A DNA stretch of 64,000 nt from Xenophilus aerolatus (GTDB taxonomy: Bacteria; Pseudomonadota; Gammaproteobacteria; Burkholderiales; Burkholderiaceae_C). Below, piece after piece: positions 37,477 to 45,628 of this stretch. The translations under genes were made by a program, and so were the position numbers. The notes under the pieces are model-generated. The model searched no databases. It was not told the origin of the DNA and saw nothing but the letters and a program-made list of their open reading frames with translations. How positions within the stretch are numbered: position 1 is the first letter of the stretch; each line of letters opens with the position of its first letter. Location of the stretch: assembly GCA_030418545.1 (NCBI GenBank), contig QAIB01000004.1, positions 494,101 to 558,100 of the forward strand, in the 5' to 3' direction.

Positions 37477-38625
37477 ATGCCATTGCAGTTCAAGCGTTCC
37501 TGGACCAACGAGGAGCTCGACAGCCTGCGCGACACGGCGGCGCGCTTCATCGACGCCGAGATGGCCCCGCAGGACGAGGACGCACGGCGCCGCGGCCACG
37601 TGGGCCATCCGATCTGGCGGCGCGCCGGCGAACTGGGCCTCTTGTGCACCGACATCCCCGAAGCCTATGGCGGCGCAGGCGGCGACTTCCGCCACGAGGC
37701 CGTGATCCACGAGGAGATGGCGCGCCGCGGGCTCACGGGCATGAGCAACTCCGTGCATTCCATCGTGGCGCACTACGTCCTCAACCACGGCACCGAGGCG
37801 CAGAAGCAGAGGTACCTGCCGGCCATGGCGCGCGGCGAGCTGGTGGGCGCCATCGCCATGACCGAGCCCGGTGCGGGGTCCGACCTGCAGGGCATCCGCA
37901 CGCGCGCCGTGCGCGATGGCGATGCCTACGTCATCGACGGCAGCAAGACCTTCATCACCAACGGCTACCTGGCGGGCGTGATCCTGGTGGTGTGCAAGAC
38001 CGACCCGGCGCAGGGCGCACGCGGGACCTCGATCCTGATCGTCGAGACCGAGGGCTGCGAAGGTTTCAAGGTCGGCCGCGTGCTCGACAAGATGGGCATG
38101 AAGGCGCAGGACACCTCGGAGCTGTTCTTCGACGGCGTGCGCGTCCCGCAGGACCGGCTGCTCGGCGGGCAGGAAGGCCAGGGCTTCTTCCAGCTCATGA
38201 GCGACCTGCCCTACGAGCGGCTCATCATCGGCCTCAGTGCCCTGGCCTGCATGGAGGGCGCCTACGAGGCCACGCTGGCCTACGTGCGGGAGCGCAAGGC
38301 CTTCGGCAAGCCGATCGCCGACATGCAGAACACCCGCTTCAAGCTGGCCGAGGTGGCGACGCAGATCATGGTGGGGCGGGCCTTCATCGACCGCTGCGTG
38401 GAGCAGCTGGTGGCCGGCACGCTGGACACCGCCACGGCGTCGATGGCCAAGCTGTGGGGCTCCGAGGCCCAGGGCCGCGTGCTCGACGAGCTGGTCCAGC
38501 TGCACGGTGGCTACGGCTTCATGAACGAGTACATGGTCACGCGCATGTACGCCGATGCCCGGGTGCAGCGCATCTACGGCGGCACCAGCGAGATCATGAA
38601 GGAGGTGATCGCGCGGGCCCTGTAG
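37477..38625 (+). CDS. Acyl-CoA dehydrogenase
   Basis: 382 residues with the family signatures AIAMTEPGAGSDLQGI (125-140) and a late QLHGGYGFMNEY. The position of the medium-chain enzyme's catalytic Glu is Gly here (IYGGTSEIM), while Glu247 in LPYERLIIG matches the base of the long-chain and isovaleryl-CoA type, so this belongs to that subgroup, which handles branched or long acyl-CoAs. FAD-linked, passing electrons to ETF. Together with the racemase-like gene it suggests branched acyl-CoA degradation. Confidence 0.94.
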   Translation: MPLQFKRSWTNEELDSLRDTAARFIDAEMAPQDEDARRRGHVGHPIWRRAGELGLLCTDIPEAYGGAGGDFRHEAVIHEEMARRGLTGMSNSVHSIVAHYVLNHGTEAQKQRYLPAMARGELVGAIAMTEPGAGSDLQGIRTRAVRDGDAYVIDGSKTFITNGYLAGVILVVCKTDPAQGARGTSILIVETEGCEGFKVGRVLDKMGMKAQDTSELFFDGVRVPQDRLLGGQEGQGFFQLMSDLPYERLIIGLSALACMEGAYEATLAYVRERKAFGKPIADMQNTRFKLAEVATQIMVGRAFIDRCVEQLVAGTLDTATASMAKLWGSEAQGRVLDELVQLHGGYGFMNEYMVTRMYADARVQRIYGGTSEIMKEVIARAL

Positions 38626-38644
38626 CGCCCGCAGGGCCGGTCGT

Positions 38645-38866
38645 TCAGTGCCAGAACTGCCACCAGGCGCGCGGGGCGGCCCGTGCCGGCATCAGCGCGC
38701 CGAAGCCGCTGGCGTAGATCGCGTCGCGGCGACGCAACTCCTTGTCGAGCTCGCGCGCGGCGCGCAGGGCGTGGCGGTCTCCATGCAGCGCCTCGCGCCG
38801 TCTTTCCCACGCCATCCGAGCCAGCGCGCTGTCGCTCAGCGCATCGACATTCATGCTCTTTGCCAT
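38645..38866 (-). CDS. Hypothetical small protein
   Basis: 73 residues, highly charged and helical in the first two thirds (LARMAWERRREALHGDRHALRAARELDKELRRRDAIYASGFG, in order), ending in PRAWWQFWH. Purine-rich AAGGGA lies upstream of the ATG at 38866. No family recognised; no membrane segment. Confidence 0.6.
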   Translation of the reverse strand: MAKSMNVDALSDSALARMAWERRREALHGDRHALRAARELDKELRRRDAIYASGFGALMPARAAPRAWWQFWH

Positions 38867-39111
38867 GTCCAGTCCCTTTTCGAGGGACGGAGTGTGCTAC
38901 GAAATACTTCGTTTCGGCGCGGGCGGCCCGGTCGGCCGGGCCGTTGCTTCCACAGGGCGGGGGAGATGCGGCCGGGCGCGGCGCAAGACCGTAACGCCCG
39001 TGCCGGGGGGCTTGGCAACGGCGTGCGGCGATGCATGATGGAGCCGGCGCGGACGCCCCGTTTGCGCCAGCGTCGTCACCCTCTGGTTGCTGGCCCTTCC
39101 CCTGCCCTCCG

Positions 39112-39462
39112 ATGGACCCCATCCTGCGCACCTGGACCTTCTGGATCCGCGCCGCCCTGCGCGAGGAGTGCCGCCTGCACCTCGAGGCGACCAAGCTGCC
39201 GGAGCTGGCCGCCCAGCCGGGCAACCTGCGGGCCAGCGCGCTGTTCCGCGACATCGGCGACGGCACGACCGAGGTGGTCGTCATGTCGGTCTGGGAATCG
39301 ATGGCGAGCATCGAGGCCTTCACCGGCAGCACGCCGGCCGCGCCGTCCATCGACCCGGCGGACCGTCCCAAGCTGTTCGACCACGAGCCGCAGGTGCGGC
39401 ACTACCTGCTGCGCGACCTGGATGAGGCGCCGCCCTGGCTGTCGCGTGAACTCGACCTCTGA
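39112..39462 (+). CDS. Dimeric alpha/beta-barrel (ABM-like) protein, hypothetical
   Basis: 116 residues with the pattern of antibiotic-biosynthesis-monooxygenase-like ferredoxin folds: RTWTFWIRAALREECRLHLE at the start, then RASALFRDIGDGTTEVVVMSVWESMASIEAFTG. The function is unknown. The ATG at 39112 is the first with coding-like sequence following. Confidence 0.7.
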   Translation: MDPILRTWTFWIRAALREECRLHLEATKLPELAAQPGNLRASALFRDIGDGTTEVVVMSVWESMASIEAFTGSTPAAPSIDPADRPKLFDHEPQVRHYLLRDLDEAPPWLSRELDL

Positions 39463-39468
39463 CGCGCG

Positions 39469-40242
39469 TCAGAGCGCGCCGCAGAGCGCGACCGCATAGG
39501 CCGCGTCCCCCGAGTTGTCGAAGCCCGCCTGCGCCGGCAGCCGCAGTTCTGCCGCGCCGAGGCTGGGCACGCGCTCCGGCGTGGTGGAGAAGCGGCGGTA
39601 GATCCCTGATGCCCCGGCCTCGATGGGCTCGTGGGAGCCACGCTGGCGCACCACGATGTCCTCGATGCGGGTGCGGTCGTGGCGTACCAGGGCCTGGCGG
39701 TCGCCCTCGACGATGCACAGGGTGCCTTGCTCGGTCTCCAGCACCTCGCGAAAACGCTCCCACACGGCCGCCACCGAGGGCTTGATGCCGCCGAGTTCGC
39801 ATCCGCAGGCGTCGGCGAATCCTTCCAGCTCGGCATGCAGCGTGGCCGAGATGCAGGACACCAGCTGCTCGCCGTCCGGCGAGGGATCGGCGAAGCAGAA
39901 GGACGCCGCCTCGGCCTGGCGGCCATAGAGCTGCTCGTAGCGGGCGCGCGCATAGGCGTCGCGCGTGCGGGGGTCGACCCACTCGGGCGACCACGGCAGC
40001 ACGAAATACTGGGCTTCGGTGGGCCCGACGATCCAGACCAGGCTGCGGCGCGCGGGCCCTTCCTCGATCCAGCGCCGCAGGGCCTGCAGGGCGGCCGGCC
40101 GCTCGCCGGGAAAGCACTGGAAGCTGGCCTTGCGCGTCACGCGCGACCGCCCCCAGGTGCGGCGGATCTCGCAGGCGAGCAGGGCTCCAGGCGCCAGGTG
40201 GACGCGGATTTCGGCACTGTTCAAGAGCATGGACATTCCCAT
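39469..40242 (-). CDS. Unrecognised protein, probably quorum-sensing controlled
   Basis: 257 residues, no family recognised with confidence. The N-terminus MSMLLNSAEIRVHLAPGALLACEIRRTW and the C-terminal SGDAAYAVALCGAL hint faintly at actin-like PilM/GspL-type ATPase proteins, but key motifs are not evident. No signal peptide or membrane segment. GAGG lies upstream of the ATG at 40242; in-frame ATGs at 40236 and 40230 are alternatives. A lux-box-like sequence sharing its 11-base core with the luxI promoter lies 41 bases upstream, so it may belong to the AHL regulon. Confidence 0.75.
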   Translation of the reverse strand: MGMSMLLNSAEIRVHLAPGALLACEIRRTWGRSRVTRKASFQCFPGERPAALQALRRWIEEGPARRSLVWIVGPTEAQYFVLPWSPEWVDPRTRDAYARARYEQLYGRQAEAASFCFADPSPDGEQLVSCISATLHAELEGFADACGCELGGIKPSVAAVWERFREVLETEQGTLCIVEGDRQALVRHDRTRIEDIVVRQRGSHEPIEAGASGIYRRFSTTPERVPSLGAAELRLPAQAGFDNSGDAAYAVALCGAL

Positions 40243-40282
40243 GCCTCGATTGAATCGACATTCCGCCCGGGTCGCAGCTCCC

Positions 40283-40301
40283 AGAACTGATAGGTTCGTA
40301 A
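40283..40301 (-). promoter_or_regulatory. Lux-box-like site upstream of the unrecognised gene
   Basis: The core AGAACTGATAG (40283-40293) followed by GTTCG; on the minus strand this reads AACCTATCAGTTCT. The identical 11-base core occurs in front of luxI at 41812-41822. Position 41 bases before the start codon at 40242 fits a LuxR-activated promoter. Confidence 0.55.
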
Positions 40302-40400
40302 CGCCCGGGCCCGAGGCAAGCTTGGGGCTGCGGATGCGACAGGACCCGGTCGCCGGGGCGGCGTGCCTGCCGACCGGCGCGCCGGCGTCTCGGGGGTGTC

Positions 40401-41114
40401 TCAGTTGAGCAGGCCCGACATCAGGGCCTGGACCACGGCCGCGGTCTTGTTGGGAGCTTTCAATTTGTGCACCACGTTCTTGATGTGAAAGTTCACCGTC
40501 GGCACCGAAATGCCCAGGATGTCGCCGATGTCGGGCGCCGTCTTGCCGTCGGCCGTCCACTTGAGGACCTCGAGCTCCCGGGGCGTGAGCGGCGCTTCCG
40601 GCTGGACCGCGTAGCGCGGCTTCATGAGCCGCGACAGCGCCAGGTGAGCCGCCTGCACCAGCCAGCGCATCGCGCTCTCCTTCTCGCGCAACTCGCGCTC
40701 GGTCAGGGGTTCGTGCGAACGCGAGAGGGTCAGCATGCCGCCGACGCCGAAGCCGTCGAGGCTGGATTGCGCCCAGCCCACACGCAGGCCGTGGTCGCGC
40801 GCCTCGTCCCACATCTGCCGCGCGGAGGCGAACATCGCGTCCGTCCAGACCAGCGGGCTCTGGCTCTGCCGGCCGTGCCGCACGCTGGGATCGATGTGCA
40901 GGTAGCCCGCCTCGAGGTAGCGCGCCTGCCACGACGTCGGGTAGTCGTTGAGGGTGATCACCTTGGGGTTGGACACCGGCACCGCCAGCCGCAGCCCGTA
41001 GGCGCAGTGCTCGAAGCCCAGTCGCCGTGTTTCCGCGCGCAGGGCGTCGAACACCGCCTGCTCGCTGGTGGCGCGGTCCAGCATGCTGAGCAGGTGGTCA
41101 GTGGACGGCGGCAC
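40401..41114 (-). CDS. luxR: LuxR-type quorum-sensing regulator
   Basis: 237 residues. The N-terminal autoinducer-binding domain has the conserved Trp, Tyr, Asp-Pro and second Trp in SWQARYLEAGYLHIDPSV and LVWTDAMF. The C-terminal LuxR helix-turn-helix is LTPRELEVLKWTADGKTAPDIGDILGISVPTVNFHIKNVVHKL in order. It should bind an N-acyl-homoserine lactone made by the LuxI encoded nearby. The start is set at the GTG at 41114, which gives the usual family length; ATG 41084 is an alternative. Confidence 0.94.
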   Translation of the reverse strand: MPPSTDHLLSMLDRATSEQAVFDALRAETRRLGFEHCAYGLRLAVPVSNPKVITLNDYPTSWQARYLEAGYLHIDPSVRHGRQSQSPLVWTDAMFASARQMWDEARDHGLRVGWAQSSLDGFGVGGMLTLSRSHEPLTERELREKESAMRWLVQAAHLALSRLMKPRYAVQPEAPLTPRELEVLKWTADGKTAPDIGDILGISVPTVNFHIKNVVHKLKAPNKTAAVVQALMSGLLN

Positions 41115-41412
41115 GTGGCACCCACTCGCAAGAAAACATGGCCGAGGCCTGAAGGCTGGGCATGAATCGATCCGGATGGTGCGCCGCAGCAGCGGCGGCG
41201 GAGGGCCCCCTGAAGCGCTCAATTTACATGAAACGGGGCCGGTGTTCTGTCGGAGATCGGAGCATCCCGCCGAGCCTGCGGCGTCCTCGCGTGCGTTTTG
41301 CCGCGACCGCGCCGAATGATGCGCCCATGGAGTCGGTGCGTCCCCGTGCTCCCTCCAGGCTGGCATGAGCGCCAGTCTGGGTTGTGTCGAACCCCTTCCC
41401 AAGGAGTCTTTC

Positions 41413-41805
41413 ATGCCTGTTTTCTCTTCCGATGGCTATCTGCACCTGCCTCGACGCACGCTCGAGCGCATTCCCCTGCAGCACCTGATGTCCGGCATGG
41501 ACGACGAGCCGGCCCACGCCGATCCGCGCTGCGGCAGTGCCACGGCGCTGTCGGGCTACACCGAGTGGGTCAGCCCGGTCGAGCCGGCGCTGAGCATCGG
41601 CTGGGACTGGGCCTGGCAGAGCACGCCCGCCGGCGGCGGCATCGTGCGGCAGGGGCTGCCGCGCACCAACGTGCTGCTCGTTTCGGATGCACAGGAGCCG
41701 CTTCCGATGGAGGAGAGCCTCGAAGCCCTCGCGCGTTTCGTCGACGCCATCGACTGGCAGCGACCTGCCTGGCGGGCGGCGTGCAGCGCACCCGTGACGG
41801 CATGA
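41413..41805 (+). CDS. RsaM-like quorum-sensing modulator (DUF4902-type)
   Basis: 130 residues. The pattern SSDGYLHLPRRTLERIPLQHLMSGMDD, then TEWVSP, LSIGWDWAWQ and NVLLVSD with a late RFVDAIDWQRPAW, is that of RsaM/DUF4902 proteins encoded between luxR and luxI in Burkholderia and Acinetobacter. These dampen acyl-homoserine lactone production by an unclear mechanism. AAGGAG precedes the ATG at 41413. The gene order luxR, rsaM, luxI with luxR divergent supports the call. Confidence 0.8.
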   Translation: MPVFSSDGYLHLPRRTLERIPLQHLMSGMDDEPAHADPRCGSATALSGYTEWVSPVEPALSIGWDWAWQSTPAGGGIVRQGLPRTNVLLVSDAQEPLPMEESLEALARFVDAIDWQRPAWRAACSAPVTA

Positions 41806-41824
41806 CCTACAAGAACTGATAGTT
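41805..41824 (+). promoter_or_regulatory. Lux-box-like site upstream of luxI
   Basis: ACCTACAAGAACTGATAGTT, an imperfect 20-base dyad of lux-box type, 57-76 bases before the luxI ATG and overlapping the last base of the rsaM-like stop codon. It shares AGAACTGATAG with the site at 40283. Confidence 0.6.
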
Positions 41825-41880
41825 CCGCTGCGCTCGGCCGGGCGCTGAAATGCCCCGATACAACCTTCGGGATTAATCAC

Positions 41881-42474
41881 ATGGAAGTACTTTCCGGCCG
41901 CCCCCATCAACTCAGCGCCCAGCTGCTCCAGAGCGTCGAGCAATACCGCTACAAGGTCTTCGTCGAGATGCTCGGCTGGGAGCTCGACACGCCCCCCGGG
42001 CGCGAGCGCGACCAGTTCGACCATGCCGGCACGCTGTACCTGGCGGCCCGCGATGCGAAGGAGGAGATCGTCGGCACGGCGCGCCTGCTGCCGACCACCA
42101 GCCCCTACCTGCTGAGCGAGGTCTTTCCGCAGCTGCTCGGCGGCGCCACGCCGCCCTGCGACCCGCTGGTGTGGGAGCTGTCGCGCTTCGCGGCGGTCGA
42201 CTTCACGGCCACGGGCCAGGGCGCGATGGGGCAATTCTCCTCGCCGGTGGCGGTGGGGCTGCTTGAAGAGGCCATCGCGGTGGCGCGCGCGCACGGGGTG
42301 CAGCGCATGATCACCGTCTCGCCGCTGGGCATCGAGCGCCTGCTGCGGCGCGAGGGCTTCCGCGCCCACCGCGCCGCGCCGCCGGTGATGGTGGACGGCC
42401 ATCCGCTCTTCGCGTGCTGGATCGAGGTGACGGACCGCACCCCGCCGCCGCCGCGCCGGCCCGCCGTCCACTGA
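41881..42474 (+). CDS. luxI: Acyl-homoserine-lactone synthase
   Basis: 197 residues of the LuxI family. The invariant residues are at Arg23, Phe27, Trp33, Asp44, Asp47, Arg68, Phe82, Glu99 and Arg102 (YRYKVFVEMLGWEL; QFDHAG; GTARLLPT; VWELSRFA), one position before their LuxI numbering for the first five. It makes an N-acyl-homoserine lactone from S-adenosylmethionine and an acyl-ACP; the chain length cannot be read from sequence. The C-terminus is Pro/Arg-rich. It is convergent with topB. Confidence 0.95.
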   Translation: MEVLSGRPHQLSAQLLQSVEQYRYKVFVEMLGWELDTPPGRERDQFDHAGTLYLAARDAKEEIVGTARLLPTTSPYLLSEVFPQLLGGATPPCDPLVWELSRFAAVDFTATGQGAMGQFSSPVAVGLLEEAIAVARAHGVQRMITVSPLGIERLLRREGFRAHRAAPPVMVDGHPLFACWIEVTDRTPPPPRRPAVH

Positions 42475-42502
42475 ACCGGGCCCGCCGCGCCGCGCGGCGC
42501 CT

Positions 42503-45454
42503 TCACTTGGCCAGGTGCTTGCCCAGCAGGCCGGCCAGTTCGAACATCGTCGCGCTGGGCTTGCCGAACACGGCCTGCAGCTTGGCGTCGGCGCGGATGC
42601 TGCGCTTGTCCGCCGGGTCCTGCAGTCCCTGGGCCTTGATGTAGTCCCACAGCTTCTTCGTCGCCTCGGTGCGCAGCACCGGCTCGGTGCCGATCACGGC
42701 CGCGAGTTCGGCGCTGGGCGTGAGGCCGGTGCCGGCCGCGGCCTTGCGTGGCGCCTTTGGCGCCGCCGTCTTCTTGGCGGCAGGCGCCTTTTTCGCCGCC
42801 GCGGTCTTCCTGGCGGGTGCCGCCTTGGCCGCGAAGGTCTTGCGCGGCGGGAATTTGCTGGTGCGCGGCTCGAACTCGAAGGTCACCTTGCCCTCCTCGG
42901 CGTTCCACACCAGGAAAGCCTTGAAGGTGCGCCGCGTGCGCATGCTGACGAACTTGTCGAGCAGGTCGGTCTTGCCCTCGGTCAGCAGCTTGCGCACCTG
43001 CTCGGGCTCCACCGGCTGCTGCAGGATCACCTTGCCGGTCTTGAAGTCGCAGCTGGGCACGGCCTGCTGCGGCGTCGGCACCGAGTGCTCGCAGATGTAG
43101 TTGGCGCCGAACTCGAACACGCGCCCCTTGCACTTGGGGCAGGGTCCGAGGCTCTCCTGGCCGCTGAAGTCGACGATCTCGCCGGTCTCGGCCGGGTCCT
43201 TGCCGTCGTCGCCGAAGTCGAACTCCAGCTTCCAGTTCTTGTCCTCGTCGCTGAAGGCCAGCCGGATCTCGGCCACGAAGGGCCAGCCGGCCTTGGAGCG
43301 GAAGCCCTCCAGCGGACCGATGTGCTTGTCGCGCACGAGCTGCTCGGCTTCCGCGATCTCGAAGGTGCGGCCGGCCGGCGACTTGGTGAAGGAGAAACCG
43401 CAGGCGTCGCTGCCGTTGCCCGACTTGCCGGTGCAGGCGTAGCGCCGGTAGTTCTCGCGCACGATGCCGCCGCAGTTGGGGCAGGGCGCCTCGAGCGTCG
43501 CGTAGTCGCCCGGCACCGTGTCGCGGTCGTACTCCTTGGCCTTCTTGACGATGTGCTCGGTCATGGCCGCGATCTCGCGCATGAAGGCGTCGCGGCTGAG
43601 CTGGCCCTTCTCCATCTGCGCGAGCTTGTATTCCCACTCGCCCGTCAGTTCGGCCTTGGACAGTTCCTCCACGCCCAGGCCGCGCAGCAGCGTCATGAGC
43701 TGGAAGGCCTTGGCGGTGGGGATCAGTTCGCGGCCCTCGCGCAGCATGTACTTCTCGTTGAGCAGGCCTTCGATGATGGCGGCGCGGGTGGCCGGCGTGC
43801 CCAGGCCCTTCTCCTGCATGGCCTCGCGCAGTTCGTCGTCGTCGATGGTCTTGCCGGCGCCTTCCATGGCGCCCAGCAGCGTCGCTTCGGAATAGCGGGC
43901 CGGCGGCCGAGTCTTCAGGCCCTTGGGTTCCACCGATTCGACCTTCACCCGCTCGCCCGGCTTCACCGGCACCAGGTTCTTGCCGTCCTTCTCGTCGTCC
44001 TCGCTCACGGCCTCCTTGCCGTAGATGGCCATCCAGCCCGGCTTGACCAGCACTTTGCCGTCAGAGCGGAAGGCGTACTTCTTCGACTCGCGTTCCACCG
44101 TCGAGATGCGCGTCGTGACCTGGAATTCGGCGCTGGGGAAGAACACCGACAGGAAGCGCCGCACCACGAAGTCGTACAGGCGCTGTTCCGCATCCGACAG
44201 GCCGCTGGGCGCCTGCAAGGTGGGGATGATCGCGAAGTGGTCCGACACCTTGGCGTTGTCGAAGATGCGCTTGCTCGGCTTGACGTAGTTGCCGTCGATG
44301 GCCTGCTGCGCGAAGGGCGCCAGGTGCTTCATGCCGCTGTCGGCCAGCATGCCCATGGTCTGCTTGACCACCGGCAGGTAGTCCTCGGGCAGGGCGCGCG
44401 AGTCGGTCCGCGGGTAGGTCAGCGCCTTGTGGCGTTCGTAGAGCGACTGGGCCAGTGCCAGCGTGGTCTTGGCCGAGAAGCCGAAGCGGCTGTTGGCCTC
44501 GCGCTGCAGCGAGGTGAGGTCGAACAGCAGCGGCGAGGCCTGCGTCGTCGGCCTGCTTTCCTCCGTCACCGTGGCGGGCTGGCCGCGGGCCGCGTCGGCG
44601 ATGGCGCGCGCCTCGGCCTCGCTCCACACGCGGTCGGCGCGCTGCTCGGGGTCGGGCTCGCCCACACCTTGCGAGTTCAGCAGCAGCGGCGCACTGGCCT
44701 TTTTCCAGGCCAGGTCGAAGTACTTGCCGGGGTACTGGCCGGCCTCGGCGCCGAAGATGCCGTGGATTTCCCAGTAGTCGCGGCTCACGAACTTGCGGAT
44801 CTGCTCCTCGCGCTCCACCACCACCGACAGCGTCGGCGTCTGCACCCGGCCCACCGTGGTGAGGAAGAAGCCGCCGTCGCGCGAGTTGAAGGCCGTCATG
44901 GCCCGCGTGCCGTTGATGCCCACCAGCCAGTCGGCCTCGGAGCGCGAGCGCGCGGCGTCGGCCAGGCCCTGCATCTGCTGCTCGGTGCGCAGCGACTCGA
45001 AGCCGTCGCGGATGGCCTGTGGCGTCATCGACTGCAGCCACAGCCGCTTGACCGGCTTGCCCAGCGGCTTGTTGCCGCCGGCGTACTGCTCGATCAGGCG
45101 GAAGATCAGCTCCCCCTCGCGGCCCGCGTCGCACGCGTTGACCAGCTGCGTCACGTCCTTGCGCTTGGCCTGCTTGACCACGGCGTTCAGGCGCGTCTTG
45201 GTCTTGTCGACGGGCTTGAGGTCGAAGTGCGGCGGGATCACCGGCAGGTGCGCGAAGCTCCACTTGCCGCGCTTGACGTCGTATTGCTCGGGGGCCTGGA
45301 TCTCCACCAGGTGGCCCACGGCGCTGGTCACCACGTACTGTTCGTTCTCGAAATGCTCGTCGTGCTTGTCGAACTTGCCGGCCACCGGCGTGAGCGCGCG
45401 CACGATGTCCTGGGCCACCGAGGGCTTCTCCGCAATCACCAAAGTCTTCGTCAT
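42503..45454 (-). CDS. topB: DNA topoisomerase III with H1-like linker and C-terminal SWIB domain
   Basis: 983 residues, longer than E. coli TopB (about 650). The Toprim domain (1-160) contains CDAGREGELIFR (108-119); the catalytic tyrosine is Tyr347 in ALTYPRTDSRALP. It relaxes and decatenates DNA through a 5-prime phosphotyrosine. Two Cys-rich zinc-finger-like modules follow (CPNCGG with CTGKSGNGSDACGF; CPKCKG with a later CDF). Residues about 875-910 are a Lys/Ala/Pro-rich histone-H1-like linker, and residues 911-983 form a SWIB/MDM2 domain (LTPSAELAAVIGTEPVLRTE, then KKLWDYIKAQGLQDPADKR and FELAGLLGKHL). The start is the ATG at 45454. Confidence 0.95.
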   Translation of the reverse strand: MTKTLVIAEKPSVAQDIVRALTPVAGKFDKHDEHFENEQYVVTSAVGHLVEIQAPEQYDVKRGKWSFAHLPVIPPHFDLKPVDKTKTRLNAVVKQAKRKDVTQLVNACDAGREGELIFRLIEQYAGGNKPLGKPVKRLWLQSMTPQAIRDGFESLRTEQQMQGLADAARSRSEADWLVGINGTRAMTAFNSRDGGFFLTTVGRVQTPTLSVVVEREEQIRKFVSRDYWEIHGIFGAEAGQYPGKYFDLAWKKASAPLLLNSQGVGEPDPEQRADRVWSEAEARAIADAARGQPATVTEESRPTTQASPLLFDLTSLQREANSRFGFSAKTTLALAQSLYERHKALTYPRTDSRALPEDYLPVVKQTMGMLADSGMKHLAPFAQQAIDGNYVKPSKRIFDNAKVSDHFAIIPTLQAPSGLSDAEQRLYDFVVRRFLSVFFPSAEFQVTTRISTVERESKKYAFRSDGKVLVKPGWMAIYGKEAVSEDDEKDGKNLVPVKPGERVKVESVEPKGLKTRPPARYSEATLLGAMEGAGKTIDDDELREAMQEKGLGTPATRAAIIEGLLNEKYMLREGRELIPTAKAFQLMTLLRGLGVEELSKAELTGEWEYKLAQMEKGQLSRDAFMREIAAMTEHIVKKAKEYDRDTVPGDYATLEAPCPNCGGIVRENYRRYACTGKSGNGSDACGFSFTKSPAGRTFEIAEAEQLVRDKHIGPLEGFRSKAGWPFVAEIRLAFSDEDKNWKLEFDFGDDGKDPAETGEIVDFSGQESLGPCPKCKGRVFEFGANYICEHSVPTPQQAVPSCDFKTGKVILQQPVEPEQVRKLLTEGKTDLLDKFVSMRTRRTFKAFLVWNAEEGKVTFEFEPRTSKFPPRKTFAAKAAPARKTAAAKKAPAAKKTAAPKAPRKAAAGTGLTPSAELAAVIGTEPVLRTEATKKLWDYIKAQGLQDPADKRSIRADAKLQAVFGKPSATMFELAGLLGKHLAK

Positions 45455-45554
45455 CTGGGTCTCTCAACAGTTCGCCCCGGCCTGCGCGGGCCGGCCCCTC
45501 GTGGGGCGGGCATCGCCGGCAGGGCGCCGGGGGCTCTCTATACTCTGCGCCTCT

Positions 45555-45607
45555 CGCGCGTGCACACGCACGTACGTACGTGTGTACACGCGCGCATGTG
45601 TGCATAT
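45555..45607. other. 53-base strictly alternating pyrimidine-purine tract (Z-DNA-prone)
   Basis: Every step from C45555 to T45607 alternates pyrimidine and purine. It includes CGCGCG, CACACGCA, ACGTACGTACGT, GTGTGTACACGCGCGC and CATGTGTGCATAT in order. It lies between the divergent topB and SET-domain genes. Confidence 0.9.
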
Positions 45608-45628
45608 TCAAACTATCAGAACTCGGCG

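Noticed and set aside
39469..40242. Firm call as PilM/GspL-like pilus protein
   Set aside because: Only vague similarity at both ends; actin-like ATPase motifs could not be identified.
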